This document shows positions 1 through 7,157 of a DNA stretch of 25,205 nucleotides, piece by piece (the first letter of the stretch is position 1; each line of letters opens with the position of its first letter). The notes under the pieces were generated by a model that had not been told where the DNA came from, did not search any database, and was given only the letters and a program-made list of their open reading frames with translations. Origin of the DNA: JBPCOB01 sp051000715. GTDB lineage: Bacteria; Actinomycetota; Actinomycetes; JALYNC01. The translations under genes were made by a program, and so were the position numbers. The stretch spans positions 1 through 25,205 of the forward strand of contig JBPCOB010000126.1 of assembly GCA_051000715.1 (NCBI GenBank). Reading direction: 5' to 3'.

Positions 1-1
1 G

Positions 2-559
2 TCCGTGCTGGTCGACCCCTTCGCGGGCGGCCGGTTGCTGCCGCCTGCCGGAGTCGCGGAGCTGGCGCGTTCCGCCGGCGTCGAGCCCGAACCGGCGCAC
101 CTGGCCCCGTGGCCGCCCACCGAGATCCTGCTGCGGATGTTGAACAACATCCGGCAGCTCGCCGCGGCCGTCGAGCACGCTCGGACTCGGCTGTGGGCGG
201 TGGAGCTGGCGCTGCTGCTTCCCCGGCATCCGCTGGCGCTGCGGCGCGAGCACGGGGAGCTCCTGGCTGGGCTAGGGGACCTCCTCGGCGGCGCAGCGGA
301 GCTCACGGCGTACGCCGAGGCGGTCGCCCCGGTCGACCCGAATGCGGCTGAGGCGGCGCTGCACGAGGCGCGGCTGGCCCGGGCCCGCCTCAACTCGCGC
401 CCCTGGCCGGAACCGTGGCGGATTTTCCGCCGGATCCGGTGGCAGTTAGTCTCTGCCGAACCGGGGGTCAGGCAATCCCACCACCTCGGGCGGGACGGAC
501 CGGGCACGTCGGGAGGTGCCCGGCGCCGAGAGCAAAATCGGGGGATCTGCAGATGCTGA
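2..559 (+). CDS. SirB1 / transglutaminase-like family protein, C-terminal part (5' end outside window)
   Basis: The reading frame is open from the first complete codon, so the gene begins upstream. The visible part opens with VDPFAGGRLL, followed by an alpha-helical stretch containing LLRMLNNIRQ, then LALRREHGELLAGLG and a segment ending around LTAYAEAVAP. This matches the C-terminal half of SirB1-type proteins: the end of the transglutaminase-like fold (DPFxGGxLL), then a TPR-like helical tail (RMLxNI, LxxREhGeLLA). The catalytic Cys/His region would lie outside the window. The family's biochemical role is not settled. The last 45 or so residues (Arg- and Gly-rich) look poorly conserved, and the frame runs 7 bases into the next gene, whose ATG is at 553. 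The family assignment rests on motif memory only. Confidence 0.6.
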   Translation, partial: SVLVDPFAGGRLLPPAGVAELARSAGVEPEPAHLAPWPPTEILLRMLNNIRQLAAAVEHARTRLWAVELALLLPRHPLALRREHGELLAGLGDLLGGAAELTAYAEAVAPVDPNAAEAALHEARLARARLNSRPWPEPWRIFRRIRWQLVSAEPGVRQSHHLGRDGPGTSGGARRREQNRGICRC

Positions 560-1512
560 GAGTTGCCCGCGGACTGGTGGCCACTGCCGTGGTGCTGGCG
601 GTGACTGGGGGCGGTGCTTCGGCCCTGGCAAAGCCCGGGTCGCCCGCGCCGGCGTGGTGTAAGGCCGGCGGGACGCTCGCCGCCGCCGCACTGCCGACCG
701 GGTATCCGGCCAGCATCTGCGACCGCGACGGCATCGTCGTCACCGACGGCGCAGCCGGGGTGCGCGTACCCGCGCGCGGTCTGACGGTGTCGGCGGCCGT
801 CCTCACCGTCGAGGGCGACCAGCTGCTGACCGTCGCACGCTCGGCGGACGGCTCCGTGACCATTCGCCGCGGCCTGCCGGCCCCGACCGCGCCGGACGCA
901 CCTGTCGCGTCCGGCGCCTGCTCGAGCTCTGCGTTCGTCGATTTCGGCTACCAGGTCGGGGGCACGTATGGCTGGCACTACAACGGCAAGAGCGCTCCGG
1001 GCAACGTCGCCGGCAGCGCACTGGCCAACCTCAAGACGGCGACCTCGAACATCACCAGCGGCAAGGACGACTGCGGCATCGCCGGAAAGCCGAAGACCGC
1101 CCAGTCCTTCGCGGGCACGACCTCCAAGGCTCCCGGCATCACCTCCGACGCCCGCTGCGGCAGCGGTCCGGACCAGGTCAACGTCACCGGGTGGAAATCC
1201 CTCACCGCCTCCGGCGTCCTGGCGGTCACCTGCACGTACTACAACGGCAGTCACAACGTGATCGACTCCGACGCCGCGATCAACACCAAGTTCAAGTGGG
1301 TCACGGGGACCGGCGGGTGCAGCGGGGCCTATGACCTGCAGGGAGTAATGACCCACGAGCGAGGCCACACCTTCGGGCTCGGCCACCCAGCCGCGATCAC
1401 CGCGAACAAGGGTCTGACCATGTACCCGAGCGTGGCCTCCTGCGACTTCAGCAAGCGCACACTCGGACGGGGTGACCTGCTCGGCCTGTTCAAGATCTAC
1501 GGCAAGAGCTGA
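553..1512 (+). CDS. Secreted matrixin-like zinc metalloprotease
   Basis: Predicted exported protein of 319 residues. I chose ATG 553 because it follows a GGGGGA Shine-Dalgarno-like run (about 541-546) and opens a clean signal peptide: MLR, a hydrophobic core VATAVVLAVTGG, then ASALA as a plausible signal-peptidase I site near residue 26. The frame is open further upstream, but that part looks non-coding. The catalytic zinc site HERGHTFGLGH is at residues 268-278 (H268, H272, H278 as ligands, E269 as base), and a Met-turn LTMYPS follows about 12 residues later (M290). Together these define the metzincin/matrixin fold. Eight cysteines are spread through the mature protein, an even number consistent with disulfides in an extracellular enzyme. 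The first ~120 mature residues have no domain I recognise and may be a propeptide. Substrate unknown. Confidence 0.8.
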   Translation: MLRVARGLVATAVVLAVTGGGASALAKPGSPAPAWCKAGGTLAAAALPTGYPASICDRDGIVVTDGAAGVRVPARGLTVSAAVLTVEGDQLLTVARSADGSVTIRRGLPAPTAPDAPVASGACSSSAFVDFGYQVGGTYGWHYNGKSAPGNVAGSALANLKTATSNITSGKDDCGIAGKPKTAQSFAGTTSKAPGITSDARCGSGPDQVNVTGWKSLTASGVLAVTCTYYNGSHNVIDSDAAINTKFKWVTGTGGCSGAYDLQGVMTHERGHTFGLGHPAAITANKGLTMYPSVASCDFSKRTLGRGDLLGLFKIYGKS

Positions 1513-1576
1513 CGCGGGGGCGTCCGGCGCTCGCGCTGATAGTCCACCGGGAGCGGCGCCGCCAGGGCCGGCGACC

Positions 1577-1582
1577 TACGCT
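1577..1582 (+). promoter_or_regulatory. Candidate -10 box (TACGCT) of a leaderless cysS promoter
   Basis: TACGCT fits TANNNT and ends 7 bases before the GTG at 1590, so transcription would begin at or next to the start codon. No convincing -35 hexamer and no Shine-Dalgarno sequence is seen. Part of a pattern shared with other genes in the window. Confidence 0.4.
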
Positions 1583-1589
1583 GGACAAC

Positions 1590-2981
1590 GTGCTGCGGCT
1601 GATGGACACCCGCACCCGCCGGGTCGAGGAGATCGTCCCCACCACCGCGGGCGTTCTGCGCATGTACGCCTGCGGCCCGACCGTCTACAAGTTCGGGCAT
1701 CTGGGCAACCTGCGCAGTTACCTGCTCGCCGACCTCGTCCGCAGGGTGGCCGAGCGGCACCACCTGCGGGTGGAGCTGGTGCAGAACATCACCGACGTCG
1801 GCCACCTGCAGGACGACACGACGGACACCGGTGAGGACAAGGTGCTCACCGCGGCCCGGGCCGAGGGCCGGTCGGCCTCCGAGCTGGCCAGGTTCTACGA
1901 GGCGGCATTCCATCGGGACCTGGCCGCGCTCAACATCCGTCCCGCGGCGGCGTACCCGAGGGCCTCGGACTGCATCGAGCTGATGCAGGAGATGATCGGC
2001 CGGCTGATCGAGGCGGGGCACGCGTACGCCGCCGCCGGCTCGGTGTTCTTCGACGCCCGGTCGTTCCCGTCGTACGGCGCGCTGTCGGGCAACCGGCTCG
2101 ACGAGCTGCGGCCGGGCCACCGCACGCCGGTCGGCGAGGTTGCACCCGGCAAGCGGTTCCATGCCGACTGGGGACTGTGGAAGGCGGCCGGCGCCAACCG
2201 GGCCATGGTGTGGAAGTCGCCTTGGGGCCTTGGCTTCCCGGGCTGGCACATCGAGTGCTCGGCGATGTCGCTTCGCTACCTCGGCGAGTCGATCGACGTC
2301 CACACCGGCGGCATCGACCTGCGCTTCCCGCACCACGAGGACGAGCGGGCCCAGTCGGACTCCTCGGTGGGGCACGAGGTAGTCCGGCACTGGGTGCACG
2401 GGGAGCACCTGCTGGCGGACGGGCGCAAGATGGCCAAGTCGACCGGCAACGTCGTCCTGCTCACCGACGTGGTGGAGCGCGGGCTGGACCCGCTGGCGGT
2501 GCGGCTGTTCTTCCTCTCCGGCCGCTACCGCCAGCAGCTCAACCTCACCTGGGATGCCCTGACCGCCGCCGATCGGACCCTGGCCCGCTGGCGCGCCCGA
2601 GTGGCCGAGTGGGCCGAGTTCCCGTCGAAGCCCATGTGCGCCGGCTACGTCCCGGAGGTCTACGACGCCTTCGACAACGACCTGGACACCCCGGCCGCCC
2701 TGCAGGTCCTGCGCCGGATCGAGCGCGACGAGGAGATCCCGGCCGGGTCGAAGTTCGAGATGTTCGCGCACCTCGACGCGCTGTTCAGCCTGGACGTCGT
2801 GCGCGACGTCGGCCGCCGGTCGGACCCCCTGCCAGCGGACGCCGCCCAGCTGCTCGCGGCTAGAGCAGCGGCCCGGGCGGCGCACGACTGGGCCGCCGCC
2901 GACCGGCTGCGGGAGGAGCTTTCGGCGCTCGGCGTACGGGTCACCGACACCCCGGCCGGCCAGACGTACGCCGTGCGCTGA
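1590..2981 (+). CDS. cysS: Cysteine--tRNA ligase (class I aminoacyl-tRNA synthetase)
   Basis: Charges tRNA-Cys with cysteine in the cytoplasm (463 residues, normal CysRS length). The GTG start gives the usual opening LRLMDTRTRRVEE. The zinc ligands line up with the E. coli enzyme: C28 in MYACGPTVY, C223 in GWHIECSAMS, and H248 and E252 in FPHHEDERAQS. The HIGH signature is HLGN (37-40) and the KMSKS loop is KMAKSTGN (280-287). The insert NITDVGHLQDD with GEDK (about 66-84) is of the type seen in one branch of CysRS. It is not MshC, the CysRS-derived mycothiol ligase, which has an ITPYDATHLGH first motif, lacks this insert and is about 50 residues shorter. Actinobacteria often carry another CysRS elsewhere, so this may be a second copy; the window cannot show that. 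Confidence 0.88.
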   Translation: MLRLMDTRTRRVEEIVPTTAGVLRMYACGPTVYKFGHLGNLRSYLLADLVRRVAERHHLRVELVQNITDVGHLQDDTTDTGEDKVLTAARAEGRSASELARFYEAAFHRDLAALNIRPAAAYPRASDCIELMQEMIGRLIEAGHAYAAAGSVFFDARSFPSYGALSGNRLDELRPGHRTPVGEVAPGKRFHADWGLWKAAGANRAMVWKSPWGLGFPGWHIECSAMSLRYLGESIDVHTGGIDLRFPHHEDERAQSDSSVGHEVVRHWVHGEHLLADGRKMAKSTGNVVLLTDVVERGLDPLAVRLFFLSGRYRQQLNLTWDALTAADRTLARWRARVAEWAEFPSKPMCAGYVPEVYDAFDNDLDTPAALQVLRRIERDEEIPAGSKFEMFAHLDALFSLDVVRDVGRRSDPLPADAAQLLAARAAARAAHDWAAADRLREELSALGVRVTDTPAGQTYAVR

Positions 2982-3006
2982 ATTCGGGCCAGTTGGCCGC
3001 GGCCGG

Positions 3007-4812
3007 TCAGTGAGTGGGCGTCGCGCTGGGTGCGGGCGTCGGCGAAGGGCTGACGGGCGATGGGGACGGCGACGGCGGGCTCGGAGTCGGCGCCGGAGAG
3101 CCGCCACAGATCACGTGCGGCTCCGGGAGGTACCGGGTGTGGAACGTCTCCCGCTTCACCTCCCGGCCGGCCGAAAGGAAGATCCGCGTCACGTTGATCG
3201 AGAAGCCGGTGCTGCCGCCGGAGGCCTCGCAGTCCGGCCGCGGGTTGTACGTCACGCCGGTCAGCACGGTCGGTGCGTAGCGGGGGCCGGAGACCGACTC
3301 GATCTCGTAGCGCTTGGTGCCCCAGAAGGTGACCGTCAACGAGGTCCCGGTGTACGCCGTCTGGATCAGTACGCCGTACGGCGAGTCGTTGGTGAACCGG
3401 AAGTCCGGCTGCGGATAGGAGATCGTCGACTCGCGGCCTGCCGGGTAGCGGCTGATGTAGTAGCTGTGCGGCGTGTGCTGCACGTCCTTGAGGCCGGCGA
3501 AGAACACCGCGTTGAAGATCGTGGTGGCGAACTGGCTCACGCCGCCACCGACGGCGTCGACGAACGAGCCCTGGTCGATCATCGGCGCCGAGACGAACCC
3601 GCGCGCGGTGTCGCGCTCGCCGACGTATCCGTTCAGGCTGAAAGTCTGCCCCGGCAGCACCAGCGCCCCGTTGACGATGTCGGCCATCCGGTGGATGTTG
3701 GTCACCCGCGGCCGGCAGCACGGGTGGTGGGTCGTGAAGGAGCCGATCACCTCCCGCACACCGAGGGCATGGACGGCGGCGGTGGACAGCCGCGGCGGCG
3801 TCGGCCGTAACGCCACGGTGGCCGCCCGCGGCGCCGGCCGTGGTAACACCCGAACCATAGCGAGCGAGAGGTCCTCCGGGTACACGGTCCGCCCGGTGAC
3901 GGCGGCCACGATGACCGGCCGGCCGGCGACGAACCGGAAGTACGCGTCGTGCGGCGGCACCTGTACGGCGGCCAGCCGGCTAGCCAGCCGTCGGTTCAGC
4001 GCCGCCCCGTCCACGTGCGGCACCAGCAGACCCGCTGGCGTGGGGACGAACGTCAGGGTGGCGGCGATGTCGGCGGGCGCAACCACCACCGTCCGCGACC
4101 CCGCGGTCAGCGCCACCGGTGCGGCCACCGCGGGCTGGGCGACCTCCCGCAGCACCCGCAGGATCTCCGCAGCGCTCACCTTCGGCGCCGTCGAGGTCAT
4201 CGACAGCCGGACCGCCCCGGTGGAGCGCAGGTACGCCGAACGCAGCGCCTCTGCCGCGGCCGGCCGGTCCAGCCGCTGGCCGGCCCTCGGCTCCACGGTT
4301 ACCGGCGTGATGCCGTCGAACCGGATAGCGCCGTCGCCGCCGGCGGTGTCTAGCGCGCCGGCCAGGCGATCTACGGCCGCGTCGAGCATCGACCGGTCGA
4401 CGGCGACCGCGGGCTGCACCCGGCGGGTCAGCCCGAAGAGCCGGCGCAGCACCGACAACGGGTCCATCGGCCGGGCGGCCGCATCCGCGACGGTGGCCGC
4501 CGGGTCCAACTGCAAACCGGCACCCCTCGGGTCCAGCGGGAGTCGCCGGTCACCGCCCTGGACCTCCATCGGACGGGCGGCGCGGTCGCCGTACGCCGCC
4601 TGGACCAGCCGGAGCGCCTCCGGACGGCTCTTGCCGCCGAGGTCGACCGTCCCGACCCGGACACCTGCGGGGATATCGGAACCCCCCCGCAGCGCCCCCG
4701 CCAGGTAGAGCAGCAGCAGGAGAACGACCACCCCTGCGCCAGCCAGCGCCGCCGGCCGCCATCGCACGCCGGACCGGCCGATGGCCGGCACGGGATCGGG
4801 AGGGGCGGTCAC
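3007..4812 (-). CDS. VanW family protein, membrane-anchored with extracellular domains
   Basis: Cell-envelope protein of 601 residues. After a short cytoplasmic start it has one transmembrane helix (about 22-42, rich in V and L), then two YoaR-like putative peptidoglycan-binding domains (roughly 45-330), then a VanW domain from about residue 360 with HHPCCRPRVTNIHRMADIV, GQTFSLNGYVG, DAVGGGVSQFATTIFNA and PQPDFRFTNDSPYGVLIQT. It ends in a low-complexity Pro/Ser/Thr tail. VanW proteins are linked to glycopeptide-resistance clusters, but their molecular role is unknown and this copy is not in such a cluster. I chose GTG 4812 because GGAAAGG lies 6 bases upstream and a -10-like TACGAT at 4849-4844 would start the transcript downstream of the alternative ATG at 4845 (which would add 11 residues). 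It lies downstream of mshB and DUF6113 on the same strand. Confidence 0.85.
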   Translation of the reverse strand: MTAPPDPVPAIGRSGVRWRPAALAGAGVVVLLLLLYLAGALRGGSDIPAGVRVGTVDLGGKSRPEALRLVQAAYGDRAARPMEVQGGDRRLPLDPRGAGLQLDPAATVADAAARPMDPLSVLRRLFGLTRRVQPAVAVDRSMLDAAVDRLAGALDTAGGDGAIRFDGITPVTVEPRAGQRLDRPAAAEALRSAYLRSTGAVRLSMTSTAPKVSAAEILRVLREVAQPAVAAPVALTAGSRTVVVAPADIAATLTFVPTPAGLLVPHVDGAALNRRLASRLAAVQVPPHDAYFRFVAGRPVIVAAVTGRTVYPEDLSLAMVRVLPRPAPRAATVALRPTPPRLSTAAVHALGVREVIGSFTTHHPCCRPRVTNIHRMADIVNGALVLPGQTFSLNGYVGERDTARGFVSAPMIDQGSFVDAVGGGVSQFATTIFNAVFFAGLKDVQHTPHSYYISRYPAGRESTISYPQPDFRFTNDSPYGVLIQTAYTGTSLTVTFWGTKRYEIESVSGPRYAPTVLTGVTYNPRPDCEASGGSTGFSINVTRIFLSAGREVKRETFHTRYLPEPHVICGGSPAPTPSPPSPSPSPVSPSPTPAPSATPTH

Positions 4813-4818
4813 GGTACG

Positions 4819-4825
4819 CCTTTCC
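4819..4825 (-). promoter_or_regulatory. Shine-Dalgarno site deciding the VanW-gene start
   Basis: GGAAAGG read on the minus strand, 6 bases before GTG 4812. It favours that start over the ATG pair at 4845/4842. Confidence 0.5.
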
Positions 4826-4843
4826 ACGGTCGGAGGCCTCATC

Positions 4844-4849
4844 ATCGTA
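4844..4849 (-). promoter_or_regulatory. Candidate -10 box (TACGAT) for the VanW gene
   Basis: TACGAT on the minus strand would place the transcription start near 4837, leaving a leader of about 25 bases with its own Shine-Dalgarno before GTG 4812. No clear -35. If real, the VanW gene has its own promoter in the gap after DUF6113. Confidence 0.3.
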
Positions 4850-4923
4850 GGTCGGCAAAGGTCGGCCGGTACTTACTGCGAGGTGCGTTCCGCAGAACCG
4901 GCGACCACTGTTCGGCCCAGGGC

Positions 4924-5364
4924 CTACCGGGCGGTTTGCCGCCGCCTCGGCAGCAGCCCGAGGCAGGCCGCCACCCCGCCGAGAATGATGAAGGCGACGC
5001 CGTGGCCGTTCCCGGTCACGATGAGGTCGCCCTCCGGCCGCAAGGAGCCGAACAGCAGCACGACGGTGAACCAGCCGATGCCGGGCAGCGCGCCCCCAAG
5101 CCGGCTCCCGGTTCCCCGGGTACCGAGCAGACCGGCCAGGCCGTTGCCGACCACCGCCAGCACCACTCCCACCGGTACGGCGACACCGAGCAGCTGCGGC
5201 ACCGTGCCGTTCAGAAAGGAGCCGACCACGCCGAGCACCGCGCCCAGCAGCACCAGGGCCAGTCCGGTCCCGATGAGCAGGAGGAGCGGGCGGAGCCGGC
5301 GGCCCCCGCGATGATCCAGGGAGCCGTGAGTCGGCTCCGGCCGGTCGCCCGCTTCGTGGATCAA
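4924..5364 (-). CDS. DUF6113 family membrane protein
   Basis: Small integral membrane protein (146 residues) with four predicted hydrophobic helices: LLLLIGTGLALVLLGAVLG, LGVAVPVGVVLAVVGNGLAG, WFTVVLLFG and VAFIILGGVAACLGLL. Both ends are basic. Function unknown. It follows mshB directly: the likely start is TTG at 5364, and the mshB stop TGA occupies 5363-5361, so the two genes share TTGA and are probably translationally coupled. The same mshB-DUF6113 order occurs in other actinobacteria such as Streptomyces, which supports the family call and hints at a link to mycothiol physiology, though nothing in the sequence shows what that link is. Confidence 0.75.
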   Translation of the reverse strand: MIHEAGDRPEPTHGSLDHRGGRRLRPLLLLIGTGLALVLLGAVLGVVGSFLNGTVPQLLGVAVPVGVVLAVVGNGLAGLLGTRGTGSRLGGALPGIGWFTVVLLFGSLRPEGDLIVTGNGHGVAFIILGGVAACLGLLPRRRQTAR

Positions 5365-6404
5365 CGCATGGGCGGCGCTTCGACGCCGGCGAAGAGGTCG
5401 TCCTCCCAGGCACGCTCGCCGCTGCCCGGCCCGCGCTCGCCGTGGACCAGGACATAGTGCTCGATCCCGAACGCCGTCCGGGCCGCGCCGTCGGCGAGGG
5501 CGAAGAACGGCCCGTCCACCGCGATCTGGCTCCGGTGCGCGCGCATCGCGGCCACCTTGGCCGGCAGCTGCTCCCGCGCGTCGATCTGCGTGGTGATCTG
5601 CTCGTCCGGTACGCCGAAGGGCAGGTCGTCGGCCGAGGTCACCTCCGGGCTGAAGAAGTCGTTCTCGATCCCGGCCTCACGGAAGTAGTCGATGCCGGCC
5701 TGCAGGAACGACTTGGCGATGACGGAGTGATAGAGCTTGGCCGGGGCCCACGGCTCGCCCGCCTCGGGGTAGCGGCCGGGATCGCCGGCCGCCTCGAACG
5801 CCGCCACGGTGACGCGATGAGCCTGGATGTGGTCCGGATGGCCGTAGCCGCCGTTCTCGTCGTAGGTCACGACGACCTGCGGCCGCACCTCGCGGATCAC
5901 GGCAACCAGAAGTCCGGTCGCCTCGTCCAGGTCTGCGTTCCAGAAGGCCTCGGGCCGGCCGTTGCTCGCCGTATCGATCATCCCGGAGTCCCGGTAGCGG
6001 CCGGGGCCGCCCAGGAAGCGGTGGTCGGTTACGCCGAGCGCCTCGCAGGCCGCGGCGAGCTCGCCGATCCGGTGCTGGCCAAGGCCGTCGGTGCGGTCGG
6101 CGGCCAGCTCGGCAAGCTCGTCGACGAGGATCTCGCCCTCCTCACCCAGCGTGCAGGTGACCAGGGTGACCAGCGCGTTCTCGGCGGCGTACTTCGCCAT
6201 CGTGGCGCCGGTCCCGATCGACTCGTCGTCGGGATGCGCGTGGACCAACAGCAGCCGGCGTGGTCGGTCCAGCGGCTCCATGTCGATGACCGCCTCCAGC
6301 GGCTCGACGGCGGCGGCGGCAGCAGCGAGTACGGCATCCTCCGGGTCGGCGGCGAGCCGTTCACCCGGCTCGGGCCCCGCCGGCTCGGGCTCCATGGTCG
6401 TCAC
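5361..6404 (-). CDS. mshB: MshB: N-acetyl-1-D-myo-inositol-2-amino-2-deoxy-alpha-D-glucopyranoside deacetylase
   Basis: Zinc deacetylase of mycothiol synthesis: it removes acetate from GlcNAc-inositol to give GlcN-inositol, the acceptor for cysteine. The LmbE/PIG-L fold is clear: LLLVHAHPDDESIGTGATMA with zinc ligands H57 and D60 and catalytic-type D59, then TCTLGEEGEI, QHRIGELAAACEALGV, FLGGPGRYRDSGM, VVVTYDENGGYGHPDH (third zinc-ligand His) and the usual C-terminal region. At 347 residues it is longer than typical MshB (about 300), because of a ~44-residue Ala/Glu/Pro-rich leader before MEPLDRPRRLL. GTG 6404 is chosen because a TAGGGT box sits 6 bases upstream, the leaderless arrangement. 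An ATG at 6395 or 6281 would shorten the leader. Heads the mshB-DUF6113(-VanW) group. Confidence 0.93.
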   Translation of the reverse strand: MTTMEPEPAGPEPGERLAADPEDAVLAAAAAAVEPLEAVIDMEPLDRPRRLLLVHAHPDDESIGTGATMAKYAAENALVTLVTCTLGEEGEILVDELAELAADRTDGLGQHRIGELAAACEALGVTDHRFLGGPGRYRDSGMIDTASNGRPEAFWNADLDEATGLLVAVIREVRPQVVVTYDENGGYGHPDHIQAHRVTVAAFEAAGDPGRYPEAGEPWAPAKLYHSVIAKSFLQAGIDYFREAGIENDFFSPEVTSADDLPFGVPDEQITTQIDAREQLPAKVAAMRAHRSQIAVDGPFFALADGAARTAFGIEHYVLVHGERGPGSGERAWEDDLFAGVEAPPMR

Positions 6405-6410
6405 CGGGGC

Positions 6411-6416
6411 ACCCTA
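6411..6416 (-). promoter_or_regulatory. Candidate -10 box (TAGGGT) of a leaderless mshB promoter
   Basis: TAGGGT on the minus strand ends 6 bases before GTG 6404. No Shine-Dalgarno fits, and no good -35 is visible. The spacing matches the other leaderless candidates here. Confidence 0.4.
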
Positions 6417-6447
6417 ACGCGACGGGGGACCTGCACCCGTCCACTCT

Positions 6448-6466
6448 CAGTAGTAGTATGCTACTG
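6448..6466. promoter_or_regulatory. Inverted repeat CAGTAG-N7-CTACTG, candidate toxin-antitoxin operator
   Basis: Perfect 6-base arms at 6448-6453 and 6461-6466 with a 7-base spacer. It covers a -10-like TAGTAT (6454-6459) just ahead of the antitoxin ATG at 6470. Antitoxins commonly repress their own promoters, and the antitoxin here has a DNA-binding fold, so an autoregulatory operator is a reasonable inference. Confidence 0.4.
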
Positions 6467-6469
6467 CAT

Positions 6470-6706
6470 ATGCTGACGGTTCAGGAGGTGGCGCAGCGGC
6501 TGCACCGTGACCCGGAGACAATTCGCCGGTGGATCCGGTCGGGCAAGCTGCCGGCCCGGAAGCTCGGCTTGCAGCACGTGATCGAGGAGGCCGACCTTCC
6601 GGTTGCCGATGACGGCGATGTGCCGACCGGGTGGGGCCCGACGGCAACAGGAGAGCCCATGCCGGACGTGGTCGCGGCGCTGCGGCGGAGCCGGGCGAGC
6701 CGGTAA
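6470..6706 (+). CDS. Excisionase/MerR-like HTH antitoxin of a PIN-domain toxin
   Basis: 78-residue DNA-binding protein. The N-terminal half, MLTVQEVAQRLHRDPETIRR followed by WIRSGKLPARKLG, is a classic winged-helix excisionase domain (HTH_17). The C-terminal half, acidic then basic and ending in DVVAALRRSRASR, would be the toxin-binding tail. ATG 6470 starts exactly at the conserved domain edge. An in-frame ATG at 6458 would add four residues, but it lies inside the probable -10 box. The stop codon is 2 bases before the toxin gene. The HTH-plus-PIN pairing and spacing make an antitoxin role likely. No function other than toxin neutralisation and autoregulation is indicated. Confidence 0.75.
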   Translation: MLTVQEVAQRLHRDPETIRRWIRSGKLPARKLGLQHVIEEADLPVADDGDVPTGWGPTATGEPMPDVVAALRRSRASR

Positions 6707-6708
6707 GC

Positions 6709-7110
6709 GTGCAGCTCGTCATTGACGCGAGCCTCGGCGTGCGGCTCGCGATGGAGTCCGACGGCTTTGCACTCCTCGGCGATGCCCACGAGCTGTCAGC
6801 ACCTCCGCTGCTGTGGTCGGAGTCCATGTCGGCCCTGCACGAGCTGAGATGGCGCAAGGAGATCAGCCCGCAGCTCGGCGAGTTGGCCATTGAGCGTCTA
6901 CTCGGCGCGCCGGTCGAACCGGCGACTCCTGCCCGGCTGCTCGCGGAGGCGTGGCTAATCGCGGACGCGGCCGGCTGGGCGAAGACCTACGACGCCGAGT
7001 ACGTCGCCGCCGCACGGCTCACCGATCGGATCCTCGTCACGCTGGACTCCCGCCTGCGCAGAGGCGCCGCGCGCTTGGTTGACGTGCGGACCCCGATGGA
7101 GCTGTCCTGA
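6709..7110 (+). CDS. PIN-domain ribonuclease, VapC-type toxin
   Basis: 133-residue PIN protein, by family an RNA endonuclease needing Mg2+ or Mn2+. The acidic active-site residues are in place: D6 in VIDAS, E38 in LLWSESMSAL (E45 is a second candidate), D95 in TYDAEYVAAA and D113 in LVTLDSRLRR. GTG 6709 is chosen because it puts VIDAS at the N-terminus as in VapC proteins. The frame is open upstream, but that overlaps the antitoxin. The start lies 2 bases after the antitoxin stop, so translation is probably coupled. The active site looks intact, so the toxin should be functional. Its RNA target cannot be told from sequence. Confidence 0.82.
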   Translation: MQLVIDASLGVRLAMESDGFALLGDAHELSAPPLLWSESMSALHELRWRKEISPQLGELAIERLLGAPVEPATPARLLAEAWLIADAAGWAKTYDAEYVAAARLTDRILVTLDSRLRRGAARLVDVRTPMELS

Positions 7111-7144
7111 GCCGCATCTGCTGACGGTTGCGGTCGGACGGCGT

Positions 7145-7150
7145 CACAAT
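7145..7150 (+). promoter_or_regulatory. Candidate promoter of the small VOC gene (-35 CTGACG, -10 CACAAT)
   Basis: CACAAT lies 7 bases before ATG 7158, with CTGACG at 7121-7126 and an 18-base spacer. This is one of the few candidates here with a passable -35. It would give a leaderless transcript. Confidence 0.35.
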
Positions 7151-7157
7151 AGGACGC

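Noticed and set aside
1513..1589. Terminator-like arms (ggcgctc / gagcggcgcc) after the protease gene
   Set aside because: Pairing needs mismatches or bulges and lacks a T-run; not distinguishable from background in GC-rich sequence.
1590..2981. Assignment of the CysRS-like gene as mshC
   Set aside because: It has the CysRS first motif CGPTVY, the GEDK insert, GGIDLRFPHHEDE and CysRS length; the MshC-specific CGITPYDATHLGH and shorter C-terminus are absent.
2985..3007. Terminator hairpin between cysS and the VanW gene (ggccagttggcc, ggccgcggcc)
   Set aside because: Arms are only 4-5 bases and made of the commonest GC words in this DNA; no T-run follows in either direction.
1497..3107. 536-codon open frame on the minus strand opposite cysS
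   Set aside because: Shadow of a GC-rich gene: the + strand frame has full CysRS motifs, and the minus-strand translation is low-complexity with no recognisable domain.
3007..4812. VanW gene as a glycopeptide-resistance determinant
   Set aside because: No vanA/H/X/R/S-like gene is nearby, and VanW-domain proteins are widespread in actinobacteria without such resistance.
5442..6476. 344-codon open frame on the + strand opposite mshB
   Set aside because: Antisense shadow of mshB; no domain, and repeated Arg/Gly/Asp composition typical of codon-position mirroring.
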